Shown here: positions 7,279 through 14,513 of the stretch, in pieces | Layout: each line of letters starts with the position of its first letter | Numbering within the stretch: position 1 is the stretch's first letter | Source: Clostridiales bacterium UBA929 | Lineage (GTDB): Bacteria > Bacillota > Clostridia > Oscillospirales > UBA929 | DNA: 44,236 nt | Assembly (NCBI GenBank): GCA_002293625.1 | Contig: DBDP01000062.1 | Coordinates: 25,376 to 69,611 of the forward strand | Direction of reading: 5' to 3' | The notes under the pieces: generated by a model | Database searches by the model: none | Seen by the model: only the letters and a program-made list of their open reading frames with translations | What the model was told of the DNA's origin: nothing | Translations under genes and position numbers: made by a program

Positions 7279-8325
7279 TTATACCGTAAACTGCACTGTC
7301 GCTGGGGAACCCTGCCATCTGTCTCCGTCGGAACGGTAATAGGTTCTCGTGACGTTGCCGTCTGTACTTGTGTAGTCGATGACAAAAACCTGCCCCGTTT
7401 CTATCGGCATCGGGTAATTGTTGTAAGGCAGTACATCCCCCGTTTTTGGGCGGTCTTTGAAATCATCGAATGCGTCTTCCAAACGCCAAAACTCCCGATA
7501 CGCGTAGTCATTGAACCCGGCTAAATCCTGCTGCCCGAAGTATAGCGCTTCGTAACGCTTCTCGTTCACTTCGATCTCGTCTGTGCGGGACGGCTCAACC
7601 CCATCGCGAATCCAAGAAAGATCTTCCGAACGCGCTTGAACGCCGTACCGCTCTTTCAACCGGTTTGCCATACACGGGACGTTGCCGGTGGTGTCTTTCG
7701 CGTCCAAACCCGTATGCGCCGTTCCGTAAATGCCCATGACGTCTTCTCCGTCCAGTAAATCAAAGTGGCGGATAAAGTTATCCGTCATTTTATTTTCGCG
7801 GTAAACGGCGTCGGCGCGTTCGTAATATTCCCGGCCTTGGTCAATAGCTTCTTGCGTAAGTACGTATCGTTCATCCGTCTCGCTCAGGGTTTCCAAGAAC
7901 CGTTTGCCGGTGGTTTCATATTGATGCCCGACGTCCGTGCCGTGGAAAACCGTCTTTGGGCATTCGTCTTTAATCCGCATAAAAAAATCCTTCATAGCGG
8001 GAACATGCGCCGCCGTCCCGTCCAAATCGTCGTATACGGCATCCAAAATCTCGTCGCCCCCGTCGCGCATCCACATATTCAGATACTCGGCGGTGTAATA
8101 CGGGTACTCGATAAACAAGTGGCGCATTCCGTCGTTTTGGTAGTATTCACGCCATATCTCAAACTCTTTATCAAAAATCGCTGCTACGCCGTGCTGCTCC
8201 CCGTACAGAAATATTTGCCCGGTGGACGGATCGCCGTAATCGGGGCTGTTTGCGCAAGCGGCCAGCCCCAGTAATAGGGTGACCGCAAGGATGAGTGTAT
8301 TCTTACGCCTCAGCTGTATCTTCAC
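7279..8325 (-). CDS. Lipoprotein with Tiki/ChaN/EreA-like domain
   Basis: 348 residues. Basic N-terminus, hydrophobic segment and lipobox 'LGLAAC' with the lipidated cysteine at residue 24, so it is an exported membrane-anchored lipoprotein. The domain begins with 'LYGEQHG' (Glu43, His45), then 'HLFIEYPYY' (Glu73) and later 'GIYGTAHTGLD' (His204). This Glu/His set is typical of the Tiki/TraB-ChaN-EreA superfamily, which includes metalloproteases, haem-binding ChaN and erythromycin esterases. A C-terminal stretch of about 100 residues has no recognisable motif. Starts GTG at 8325 with AGGAGG upstream, overlapping the YesL-like gene by 23 bases, so the two are translationally linked. The function is not settled. 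Confidence 0.72.
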   Translation of the reverse strand: MKIQLRRKNTLILAVTLLLGLAACANSPDYGDPSTGQIFLYGEQHGVAAIFDKEFEIWREYYQNDGMRHLFIEYPYYTAEYLNMWMRDGGDEILDAVYDDLDGTAAHVPAMKDFFMRIKDECPKTVFHGTDVGHQYETTGKRFLETLSETDERYVLTQEAIDQGREYYERADAVYRENKMTDNFIRHFDLLDGEDVMGIYGTAHTGLDAKDTTGNVPCMANRLKERYGVQARSEDLSWIRDGVEPSRTDEIEVNEKRYEALYFGQQDLAGFNDYAYREFWRLEDAFDDFKDRPKTGDVLPYNNYPMPIETGQVFVIDYTSTDGNVTRTYYRSDGDRWQGSPATVQFTV

Positions 8326-9283
8326 CGTTTTCCTCCTGCTTTATGCGCGGCAGAATCATATGCTTGTATATCAACGGATAACTGGAAAACGCCGACAAGA
8401 ACCCGGTGAACGAGAAGAATAAGAAGGGCATCAGCAGCACGTCTCCGGGTGGGATGAAGAAGACAATGAATATGATGACCGCTTCAATCAGCAAAACAAG
8501 GAAGTTGCGCCCAAGCCCGACGATGGAAAACGCCAAAGAGTTCTTGAGGATACCATACAGCGGTATATCAAATGTGACAGCCATGATATACATATACTTC
8601 CGTGTAAACAGGATGATTACCATCAATAGCGGCGATACGAGCTTTGCGAGCATCATCGAGAACGCCGTGAACGAGGAAGCGTTCTCGGCTGTCTGCATCG
8701 TTAGGTTAAGAAACAGCATCGATAGCGCGAACAATTCCAAAAGCCCCAGCGCCACACCCTGCCGGAAATTCTTCTTCATACGGATAAAGAAGTCGCTGAT
8801 CCACGCGTGTTCCTCGCGTACAAAGTTCCGCAGAACGTAAGCGAATCCGCACATAATCGGTCCGTAGAGAATCACCGACGCCAGCAGCAGAATCAAAAAG
8901 ATGAACTCGGGAACCGTTGCGGGTGCTGTGAACGGGAATGAGATGGGAAAATTGATGAGCAAATCTTGAAAAACGGTAAAGAGAACGGCTCCCTCCACCG
9001 CCTCGCTGTCGGTGGAAGAACTCGCTGCATTCTCTTCCGTCTGTTCAATAATGTTTGTATAATAATCGGGATTCAAACTAAATATCCAGCCGTTGAAAGC
9101 ACGGAACACAACGGCGATAATCGGTAGCAGCATTATAAACACAAGCAGGTTTAGCAGAAGCAGGCGGGAAAACTTCCGCCAGTACAGCTCAAAAAAGCGG
9201 AAAAACGGCTTTTTGGGCGGCGCGTCGACGTCCACCCCTTTGCCGGGTTTGGTATAATCAAATAATCCGAAAAAACCAGCCAA
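8303..9283 (-). CDS. YesL-like DUF624 membrane protein
   Basis: 326 residues with six or so hydrophobic segments and the DUF624 signature: an N-terminal 'GFFGLFDYTKPGKGV', then 'FFELYWRKFSRLLLLNLL', 'GPIMCGFAYVLRNFVREEHAWISDFF' and 'LLMPFLFFSFTGFLSAFSSYPLIY'. Family members are often encoded beside carbohydrate ABC transporters, but their role is unknown. A soluble, serine/threonine-rich loop lies at about residues 78-100. The start is TTG at 9283 with GGAGAT upstream. The gene lies downstream of a structured intergenic element and overlaps the lipoprotein gene by 23 bases. Confidence 0.8.
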   Translation of the reverse strand: MAGFFGLFDYTKPGKGVDVDAPPKKPFFRFFELYWRKFSRLLLLNLLVFIMLLPIIAVVFRAFNGWIFSLNPDYYTNIIEQTEENAASSSTDSEAVEGAVLFTVFQDLLINFPISFPFTAPATVPEFIFLILLLASVILYGPIMCGFAYVLRNFVREEHAWISDFFIRMKKNFRQGVALGLLELFALSMLFLNLTMQTAENASSFTAFSMMLAKLVSPLLMVIILFTRKYMYIMAVTFDIPLYGILKNSLAFSIVGLGRNFLVLLIEAVIIFIVFFIPPGDVLLMPFLFFSFTGFLSAFSSYPLIYKHMILPRIKQEENGEDTAEA

Positions 9284-9319
9284 TACGGTATCTCCCTATC
9301 TGTAAGTTAATCGTGTCAC

Positions 9320-9413
9320 GTTCCGTAACGCCCGCCGGTCGGTTGCCTTTCGACCTTCGGTTACAGGCTCGCTAGACCCACGGTCTCCAAGTCAACCTGC
9401 CGGGCTATGGAAC
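9320..9413 (-). ncRNA. Compact structured element, possible RNA leader or small RNA (unidentified)
   Basis: The gap between xerD and the YesL-like gene contains a nested set of pairings. Outer stem: GTTCC (9320-9324) with GGAAC (9409-9413), then GCCCG (9330-9334) with CGGGC (9401-9405). Inside are a GGTCG/CGACC hairpin (9337-9341, 9351-9355), and a CAGG/CCTG stem (9364-9367, 9396-9399) capped by AGACC-CAC-GGTCT (9374-9386). I do not recognise a known riboswitch, SRP, 6S or T-box consensus. Strand is assumed from the flanking genes, both minus. There is no obvious promoter, so it may be the leader of the YesL-like gene or a processed xerD 3' region. Confidence 0.35.
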
Positions 9414-9419
9414 AGCTCT

Positions 9420-10292
9420 TTATGACCGCGCCCGCGGATGTGTCCGCTGATACACATCGGTCAATTTGTTTTTAATCATGTTGGCGTACATCTGGGTGGA
9501 GGAAATATCGGCGTGACCCAGCATTTCTTGAAGAGAACGGAGATCCGCTCCGTTTTCCAAGAGATGCATCGCGAAGGAGTGCCGGAGTGTGTGCGGTGTC
9601 GTATCTTTCTCAATTTGCGCCTTACCTTGATAATGCTTTATAATCTTCCAAAAACCCTGCCTGCTCATACGCTCCCCGCTTACATTTACGAAAAGCGATG
9701 TTTCGGCGGGGTTGCGAAGAAGCTGGAGCCGTGCTCTGTTTATGTAATTGGAAAGAGCTTGCGCAGCCGCTTGATAGATGGGGATAATGCGTTCGTGTCC
9801 GGCGGTGTTGCAGCGGATAAACCTCGCGCTTAGATTGACGTCGGTAGCATTCAGCGCGATCAGTTCGCTCACACGCATTCCCGTAGCGTACAAAACCTCC
9901 ATCATCGCCTTGTCGCGAATCCCTTTGGGGTCGGTAGACTTGGGTGCGAGTAATAAGCGATCTACCTCCGCGCCGGTGAGGATTTGGGGCATTTTGCGCT
10001 CGGTGCGGGCGGACGGAATCCCTCGTACCGGATTGGTTTTTAAGTACCCTTTATCGCACATAAAACTATAAAAACTTTTCAAGGACGCCATACTGCGCAT
10101 CACGGTGGAGGAAGATTTGCCCTTCGCCGTCATCAGGCGGGCATAGGCTGCGATATCACTCTCGGCGGCTTGCTCCGGCGGACAGAACGCGGCAAATTGC
10201 CGCAGATCTCTAAGATATGAGATCTGCGTGTTTTTCGACGCGTTTTTCTCCTGCACCAAATATGCTTCGTATTCATGTATGGCGTCAAGCAT
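9420..10292 (-). CDS. xerD: Tyrosine recombinase XerD-like
   Basis: 290 residues: an N-terminal SAM-like core-binding domain (1-90) and a catalytic domain. Visible catalytic residues are Arg140 ('ATGMRVSEL'), His234 and Arg237 ('HTLRHSF'), His260 ('MLGHADISS') and the nucleophile Tyr269 ('TQMYANM'). The lysine of the beta-hairpin, normally in a 'GKGNKER' segment, is absent; the equivalent segment reads 'CNTAGHERIIPI' (161-172). The length and the neighbouring spoIIM-like gene match the chromosome-dimer resolvase rather than a phage integrase (B. subtilis has spoIIM-fur-xerD). XerC/XerD cannot be told apart with certainty from one gene. It starts at ATG 10292, 19 bases after the upstream stop. 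Confidence 0.82.
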   Translation of the reverse strand: MLDAIHEYEAYLVQEKNASKNTQISYLRDLRQFAAFCPPEQAAESDIAAYARLMTAKGKSSSTVMRSMASLKSFYSFMCDKGYLKTNPVRGIPSARTERKMPQILTGAEVDRLLLAPKSTDPKGIRDKAMMEVLYATGMRVSELIALNATDVNLSARFIRCNTAGHERIIPIYQAAAQALSNYINRARLQLLRNPAETSLFVNVSGERMSRQGFWKIIKHYQGKAQIEKDTTPHTLRHSFAMHLLENGADLRSLQEMLGHADISSTQMYANMIKNKLTDVYQRTHPRARS

Positions 10293-10311
10293 CAGATGTT
10301 TCCCACTTTCA

Positions 10312-10902
10312 TTATAACCTCGCGGCGGCTAGTCCGGCTAAGAGAGGGCAAAGCAACCACTCGGCGGCGGCTGCGATTGCGGTCACGCAGAGGGTTGCGG
10401 CAAATCGGGTGAAATGGTTTTTGCGGAACACATCGGCTCTCGTCTTCCTTACCGCCGCGCCGAGCAATGTCCGGCTGTCCAAAAGACTGTGCGTGCCAAT
10501 CAAAAAGAGACAGGGCAGACAGATTAACAGCGGAATACCTAACAGCGAAAGAGAGAACAGGATCCCGTCCAGAGAACCGAACACACGCACGCAGGACGCG
10601 ATGGTGTAGGATACTAAGAATCCCCGGAAAGCCACCATTAAGGGAATCAGCAGTACGCCCGGAATGGTGAACCCCAAAACAAAGCATACAGCCGGATACA
10701 GAACGGTGTCCGCCAATACGCGACCGACAGACGGCGCGTGGATCGCGTTTCCCGCGAACACGGACAAGTATTCTCGAACGGCGGCATCCGCCGTGTCTCC
10801 GCCTTGCAACGAGTACAGGCAACCGGCGGCAATGCCCATGAGGAACGCGAGCGCCAGTACACCCAGAGCAATGGAATACGTTGAAATGGTCTTATGTTCC
10901 AT
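10312..10902 (-). CDS. spoIIM: SpoIIM-like (DUF95) membrane protein
   Basis: 196 residues, nearly all hydrophobic, with about five membrane segments. The central 'YPAVCFVLGFTIPGVLLIPLMVAFRGF' resembles the SpoIIM/DUF95 core. SpoIIM is part of the DMP complex (SpoIID-SpoIIM-SpoIIP), which remodels septal peptidoglycan during engulfment in sporulation. The identification rests partly on position: it is directly upstream of xerD, as in Bacillus (there with fur between). I start at ATG 10902, which has GGGGGGAT upstream, rather than at the frame opening at 10941. Sequence divergence makes the call moderate; it could be another DUF95 protein. Confidence 0.62.
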   Translation of the reverse strand: MEHKTISTYSIALGVLALAFLMGIAAGCLYSLQGGDTADAAVREYLSVFAGNAIHAPSVGRVLADTVLYPAVCFVLGFTIPGVLLIPLMVAFRGFLVSYTIASCVRVFGSLDGILFSLSLLGIPLLICLPCLFLIGTHSLLDSRTLLGAAVRKTRADVFRKNHFTRFAATLCVTAIAAAAEWLLCPLLAGLAAARL

Positions 10903-10957
10903 ATCGATCCCCCCATACTCCATTTTATGTTGAGGGGACATGCTATATGAGTGACTG

Positions 10958-11758
10958 TTACTTGTTTAACTCCGCGCCGCGGTTCATACAGGCGTCCATC
11001 CCGGCGCGCAACGCCGTTTCGAGTCCCGCTTCGTCAAAGGCGCGGAACGCCGCTTCGGTGGTGCCTCCCGGTACGGCAACGCCGCTTGCGAGTTCCCCCG
11101 GCGCTTTGCCGCTTTCGGTAAGCATTCGGGACGCGCCGAGCATCGTCTGTGCCGCGATCCGCAGCGCGGCGTCGGCGGGGATATCGTTTTGCTCCGCCCA
11201 ATCGCCCATCACGGCGGCGATTCGGAAGAAATACGCCACGCCGCTCCCGCCTAAGGCGGTGGAGGCATTCATCCGTTCTTCCTCCAAAACCTCCACGATG
11301 CCGCCGCATTCAAATACGGCGCGCGCCGTTTTGACAAAACGTTCGGGTACGTTTTCGGGTTTTGCCATGACCGTCGCACCCGCACCGTAAGCCAGCGGGA
11401 GATTCGGCATCACGCGCAGCACACACGCGGTATCCGGCAGCAGCGCTTTCATTGAGGCGACGCTCACGCCGGCGGCGATGGAAAGCAGACACTTCCCGCC
11501 CATATGCGGCGAAATCTCTATTAACACATCGCTTACCTGATGCGGGCGGGTCGCGAGCAGGATGATGTCCGAAGCGAGAACCACGGCGGCGTTGTCCGGG
11601 CTTGTATGACACCCCATTGCGGCAAACGGCTTCAGCTCCGAAGCGACGGGTGAGGAGATATGTACCGAGGAAGGGGGAAACAGCCCGGCGCTAAGAACAG
11701 CTTTCAAAACCGCGCCGCCCATGTGTCCCGCGCCGATTGCGCCAAAATGGCCGATCAT
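10958..11758 (-). CDS. proC: Pyrroline-5-carboxylate reductase
   Basis: 266 residues, typical family length. N-terminal Rossmann fold 'GAIGAGHMGGAVL' (family usually GAGNMG), 'ATRPHQV' for the usual 'KPQ' segment, 'LRVMPNLPLAYGAGATVM', and C-terminal dimerisation-domain motifs 'TALGGSGVAYFF' and 'VAVPGGTTEAAFRAFDEAG'. It makes proline from pyrroline-5-carboxylate using NAD(P)H in the cytoplasm. The ATG at 11758 is preceded by a run of G. The upstream region has its own promoter candidate, so proC may start the transcript that continues to spoIIM and xerD. Confidence 0.93.
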   Translation of the reverse strand: MIGHFGAIGAGHMGGAVLKAVLSAGLFPPSSVHISSPVASELKPFAAMGCHTSPDNAAVVLASDIILLATRPHQVSDVLIEISPHMGGKCLLSIAAGVSVASMKALLPDTACVLRVMPNLPLAYGAGATVMAKPENVPERFVKTARAVFECGGIVEVLEEERMNASTALGGSGVAYFFRIAAVMGDWAEQNDIPADAALRIAAQTMLGASRMLTESGKAPGELASGVAVPGGTTEAAFRAFDEAGLETALRAGMDACMNRGAELNK

Positions 11759-11794
11759 ACAACCCCCCCTCCCCTCTTTATGCTTCGCCCCTCT

Positions 11795-11823
11795 ATTTTA
11801 CGGTATCCGGGCAAAATAATCAA
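11795..11823 (-). promoter_or_regulatory. Candidate promoter of proC
   Basis: Minus strand TTGATT (11818-11823), 17-base spacer, TAAAAT (11795-11800), about 37 bases before the proC ATG. The -35 lies in one arm of an imperfect inverted repeat (GGGCAAAATAAT 11809-11820 with ATTATGCCC 11855-11863). Confidence 0.55.
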
Positions 11824-11855
11824 GAACCAATCGCCCGTCACGGGTAATTCCGTTA

Positions 11856-11892
11856 TTATGCCCAAATCTTATGTCAACGGTATTATGTAAAC
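11856..11892. repeat. Three phased direct repeats upstream of proC
   Basis: TTATGCCCAA (11856-11865), TTATGTCAAC (11869-11878) and TTATGTAAAC (11883-11892) occur at 13- and 14-base intervals upstream of the proC promoter. The last two match at 9 of 10 positions. They could be protein-binding sites; no regulator can be named. The rest of 11893-11985 contains only a short CACTCG/CGAGTG inverted repeat and no gene. Confidence 0.4.
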
Positions 11893-11982
11893 CGCGTAAC
11901 CGAAGCACTCGACTACCCGCTCTTGCTGCGAGTGTAAATCAAGATATTGGGTTTCGCGGGAATTGAATCCGCAGATATACCG

Positions 11983-12020
11983 AAAAACAAAAATCCAGCC
12001 GGGGAATTCCCCGGCTGGAT
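11983..12020 (-). terminator. Strong terminator of the SCIFF operon
   Basis: ATCCAGCCGGGG (11993-12004), AATT, CCCCGGCTGGAT (12009-12020) form a perfect 28-base palindrome. On the minus strand it is followed by TTTTTGTTTTTC. It lies 20 bases after the scfB stop. Confidence 0.92.
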
Positions 12021-12039
12021 GAATATTCCTGCTTAAAGG

Positions 12040-13341
12040 TTAATTACCGCTTAATTCCAGCGTTTTTAGATATATTGCACATTCCAACCTTTTTTTCTCA
12101 AGAGCGCATCCCAGCCGATCGCACTTCGCGATATCGCCATTGACGGTCAGGTTGGAGGCGGCGCAGCCGCCGCCGCAGTAATAACGCGCCCAACACTCCC
12201 GGCAGTCCTCCCGCCCTTCCGCGCTTAGTTCCGAGAAACGGGACGAAATCTCGCTTGAAAATGTACCTTCGGAAACATGCCCCATGCGGTATTCTTCCCG
12301 CCCCACAAACTGGTGGCAGGGATAGACATCCCCTTCGGGCGTGACGGCGGCGTACTCTATCCCCGCACCGCAGCCGCGCAGACGTTTGTAGACGCAGGGT
12401 CCCTGCTCCAGATCAACGTTAAAATGAAAAAAGGAGAAGGAGCAGTCCCCTGCCATCTGTTCGCACAGCTTCTCATACTGCTCGCAAAGCGCCGGAACGT
12501 CATCTTCGGTCAGCGCCAGCGGATGCCCCGGCGGCAGAACGGCGGGTTCGAGGGAAATGTTTTGGAACCCCAGCGAAGCCAAATGCGAGATGTCTTCGTT
12601 AAAATCCAAATTGTTTTTTGTGTATGTACCCCGCACATAGTAGTCCCCCGCCCGGGTCGCGATCACATGTTTATAGTTCGGCAGGATGACGTCGTATGAC
12701 CCGCCGCCCGGTACGCAGCGGCGTACCGCGTCGTTGACATGCGCCCGCCCGTCCAACGACAGAACGACGTTGCTCATTTCGCGGTTGAGATAATCGGTTA
12801 CGTCCTCGTCCAGCAGTACGCCGTTGGTCGTTAAGGTGAAGCGGAAGTTTTTTCGCGGTGCTATTTTACGCGCGTATTCCACGGTGTGTTTCACGGTGTC
12901 CAGCGCCATCAGCGGCTCGCCGCCGAAGAAGTCAATCTCTAAATTTCGTCTGCCGCCGCAGCGCGCAAGCAGATAATCAATCGACCGCTCCGCTATCTCC
13001 GGTGTCATGACCGAGCGCCGCCCCGTGCCGAAATCCCCCGTTTTCGCAAAGCAATACCCGCAGCGCAGATTGCAGTCGTGGGAGACATGCAAGCACAGTG
13101 CCTTGAGGGGCAGTCCGGCGTGTTCGACCGCGAAGGGTTCGGGTTCGGTGAACAACAGCCCGTCCTCTTTCAAGGCAAGCAGTTCCTCCCGCGCCTCCGC
13201 CTGCTCCGGCGTCAGCGGGGTATCCGTAAAGACCGCGCCGCTTTGCAGCACATCAAAAGCGGCGCGGTCCAACTCGTGTACCGCGCCGCTGTGAACGTCA
13301 AGGGCTATATAGCGTCCCAATAGAGCATACGAGTGAACCAT
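12040..13341 (-). CDS. scfB: Radical SAM/SPASM SCIFF thioether maturase
   Basis: 433 residues. Residues 1-70 ('GRYIALDVHSGAVHELD') are a PqqD-like RiPP recognition element that binds the leader peptide. The radical SAM cluster is CxxxCxxC in 'HDCNLRCGYC' (Cys90, 94, 97), followed by 'DFFGGEPLM'. The C-terminal SPASM region has cysteines in 'RGCGAGIEY', 'VYPCHQF', 'DCRECWARYYCGGGC' and 'CDRLGC' for two auxiliary Fe-S clusters. Known relatives (CteB, Tte1186) form Cys-to-Thr alpha-thioether links in SCIFF peptides. The start is ATG 13341, which shares its A with the scfA stop (TGATG). The longer frame to 13461 overlaps scfA and is not used. It is the last gene before a strong terminator. Confidence 0.93.
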   Translation of the reverse strand: MVHSYALLGRYIALDVHSGAVHELDRAAFDVLQSGAVFTDTPLTPEQAEAREELLALKEDGLLFTEPEPFAVEHAGLPLKALCLHVSHDCNLRCGYCFAKTGDFGTGRRSVMTPEIAERSIDYLLARCGGRRNLEIDFFGGEPLMALDTVKHTVEYARKIAPRKNFRFTLTTNGVLLDEDVTDYLNREMSNVVLSLDGRAHVNDAVRRCVPGGGSYDVILPNYKHVIATRAGDYYVRGTYTKNNLDFNEDISHLASLGFQNISLEPAVLPPGHPLALTEDDVPALCEQYEKLCEQMAGDCSFSFFHFNVDLEQGPCVYKRLRGCGAGIEYAAVTPEGDVYPCHQFVGREEYRMGHVSEGTFSSEISSRFSELSAEGREDCRECWARYYCGGGCAASNLTVNGDIAKCDRLGCALEKKRLECAIYLKTLELSGN

Positions 13342-13529
13342 CACGCAACCGGCTGCTGCTTGATCGAAGCCAGCAGGGCGGATTGCTTCGTCTGGCGTTC
13401 GCATTTTTGGTTCGCGACCGTACAGGAGGTTTTGCACGCCGACTGGCACGATGTTTGGCATTCGCCGCAGCCGCCGTGGGAAGCGCTTTCTTTCATCGCG
13501 GCGCGGTTGAGAATTTTAATGTGTTTCAT
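13341..13529 (-). CDS. scfA: SCIFF ribosomal peptide precursor (six cysteines), C-terminally extended
   Basis: A 62-residue precursor. Residues 1-20 form the leader ('MKHIKILNRAAMKES'). The core 'GGCGECQTSCQSACKTSC' and 'NQKCE' hold six cysteines at 21, 24, 28, 32, 36 and 43, the defining pattern of the 'six cysteines in forty-five' family. In the family as I know it, the peptide ends soon after the last Cys-Glu. Here another 18 residues ('RQTKQSALLASIKQQPVA') follow, running exactly to the scfB start codon with a TGATG overlap. AAAGGG precedes the ATG at 13529. It is the substrate of ScfB; the mature product's role is unknown in this near-universal clostridial system. Confidence 0.92.
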   Translation of the reverse strand: MKHIKILNRAAMKESASHGGCGECQTSCQSACKTSCTVANQKCERQTKQSALLASIKQQPVA

Positions 13530-13580
13530 AGAACCCTTTCTTTCTCTCGTCCGCCTGCGGCGAACATGGAGTTTGTTGTA

Positions 13581-13967
13581 TTATCTTCGTCTTTTCTGCC
13601 GTTTGGAGAAAATCCCCCCGAACAGCGACGGAAAAACCGAAGCCATCAGGATATACAGCGAATGGCGGGAGGGTGGGAACGCGAAGAGGAACCCCGCGAT
13701 CAGCAGCACCAAAAAGATGAACAGCCCCGTAACCATCGCGGTAGGGAGTTTGTGGCTCTCCGCCCGCTTTGCCGAGTACATACCGCCCAAAAACGCGCCG
13801 GCCGCCTCCGCCAAAATAACGGCGAGAATCATCATCTCCATCGGCAGAATCCCGCCGGTAACCAGTATCGCGGCAAAAGCCAAAATGACGAGGATAACGC
13901 CGAGCGATAAAGCCGAGAATTTCAGAACAAGTCGGAAAAGCCCTTTTGCTTCTTCTTTTTGCGGCAT
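13581..13967 (-). CDS. TIGR04086-type small membrane protein
   Basis: 128 residues with four hydrophobic segments (about 17-37, 43-63, 74-95, 100-118) and a basic tail 'SKRQKRRR'. The pattern of glycines in the membrane ('LAEAAGAFLGGMYSAKR') and the position between yajC and the SCIFF peptide match the clostridial TIGR04086 family, of unknown function. A contribution to SCIFF export has been imagined from neighbourhood alone, and nothing in the sequence proves it. The ATG at 13967 has AGGAGGG upstream. A 125-base gap to yajC holds no gene. Confidence 0.75.
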   Translation of the reverse strand: MPQKEEAKGLFRLVLKFSALSLGVILVILAFAAILVTGGILPMEMMILAVILAEAAGAFLGGMYSAKRAESHKLPTAMVTGLFIFLVLLIAGFLFAFPPSRHSLYILMASVFPSLFGGIFSKRQKRRR

Positions 13968-14092
13968 GAGAAACCCTCCTAATAAGGTTGTCTATGCCAC
14001 AGTGTATGCCGGTGTACAGGCCGGTAGACCAATAAATACTCCCGAATCGGTGTCGTCATCGCCCCGCACTTTCGCTTATGGCGAACATGTTC

Positions 14093-14446
14093 TTACTTGT
14101 CGCTGATTTGCTCGCCTTTGGAGGAAATCGCCCAGCGCATGATTTTGACCCTTGATTTTTCCGCGCCTGTTTCGAGGGTGATGGTATCGTCTTTAATCTG
14201 TACGACCTTGCCCACGATTCCCCCGATGGTCGTGATCTCATCGCCGACAATCAGTTCGTTGCGCATTTTGGCGGCCGCTTTTTTGCGTTTGCTTTCGGGG
14301 CGGATCAACATAAAGTAGAACACGACAATCAGAACCACCGGCAGCAGCAGGGTCATCAACATAGAGGTTACCGATGAGCTTGCCGCAGCGGGATCCGGCG
14401 TCGCGTTGGGATCCGCCGTAAGGAACAGAGACATTATAAAGTGCAT
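14093..14446 (-). CDS. yajC: Preprotein translocase subunit YajC
   Basis: 117 residues: a short N-terminal part, one membrane helix 'MTLLLPVVLIVVFYFMLIRPE' ending in the diagnostic 'IRPESKRKK', and the cytoplasmic domain 'LIVGDEITTIGGIVGKVVQIKDDTITLETG'. YajC associates with SecDF at the Sec translocon. I start at ATG 14446 because GGGAGGTG precedes it; the frame is open to 14497. The N-terminal segment before the helix is longer and richer in Ala/Pro/Thr ('ADPNATPDPAAASS') than in most homologues. Confidence 0.92.
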   Translation of the reverse strand: MHFIMSLFLTADPNATPDPAAASSSVTSMLMTLLLPVVLIVVFYFMLIRPESKRKKAAAKMRNELIVGDEITTIGGIVGKVVQIKDDTITLETGAEKSRVKIMRWAISSKGEQISDK

Positions 14447-14513
14447 GGTTTCACCTCCCAGCCCGTCCATTATAAAGGGAACGCGCAAAAAACGCAAGAG
14501 GAATTTTCACAGA

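Noticed and set aside
10292..10822. 176-codon minus-strand frame overlapping the spoIIM-like gene
   Set aside because: It is arginine-rich and lacks structure, while the alternative frame gives a coherent membrane protein with a good ribosome site.
11865..11893. TTATGTAAACC resembling one arm of a Firmicute dif site, 1.6 kb from xerD
   Set aside because: The matching arm is good but the 11 bases at the other side of a 6-base spacer do not resemble a XerC arm or an inverted copy. I treat it as part of the direct repeats.
11930..11985. tRNA-like fragment (GCGGGAATTGAATCCGC resembling a T-arm)
   Set aside because: No acceptor stem, D-arm or anticodon arm can be built around it.
13333..14106. 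257-codon plus-strand open frame across the SCIFF and TIGR04086 region
   Set aside because: It runs antisense to scfA and the TIGR04086 gene, both with recognised sequence, and has no family motif of its own.
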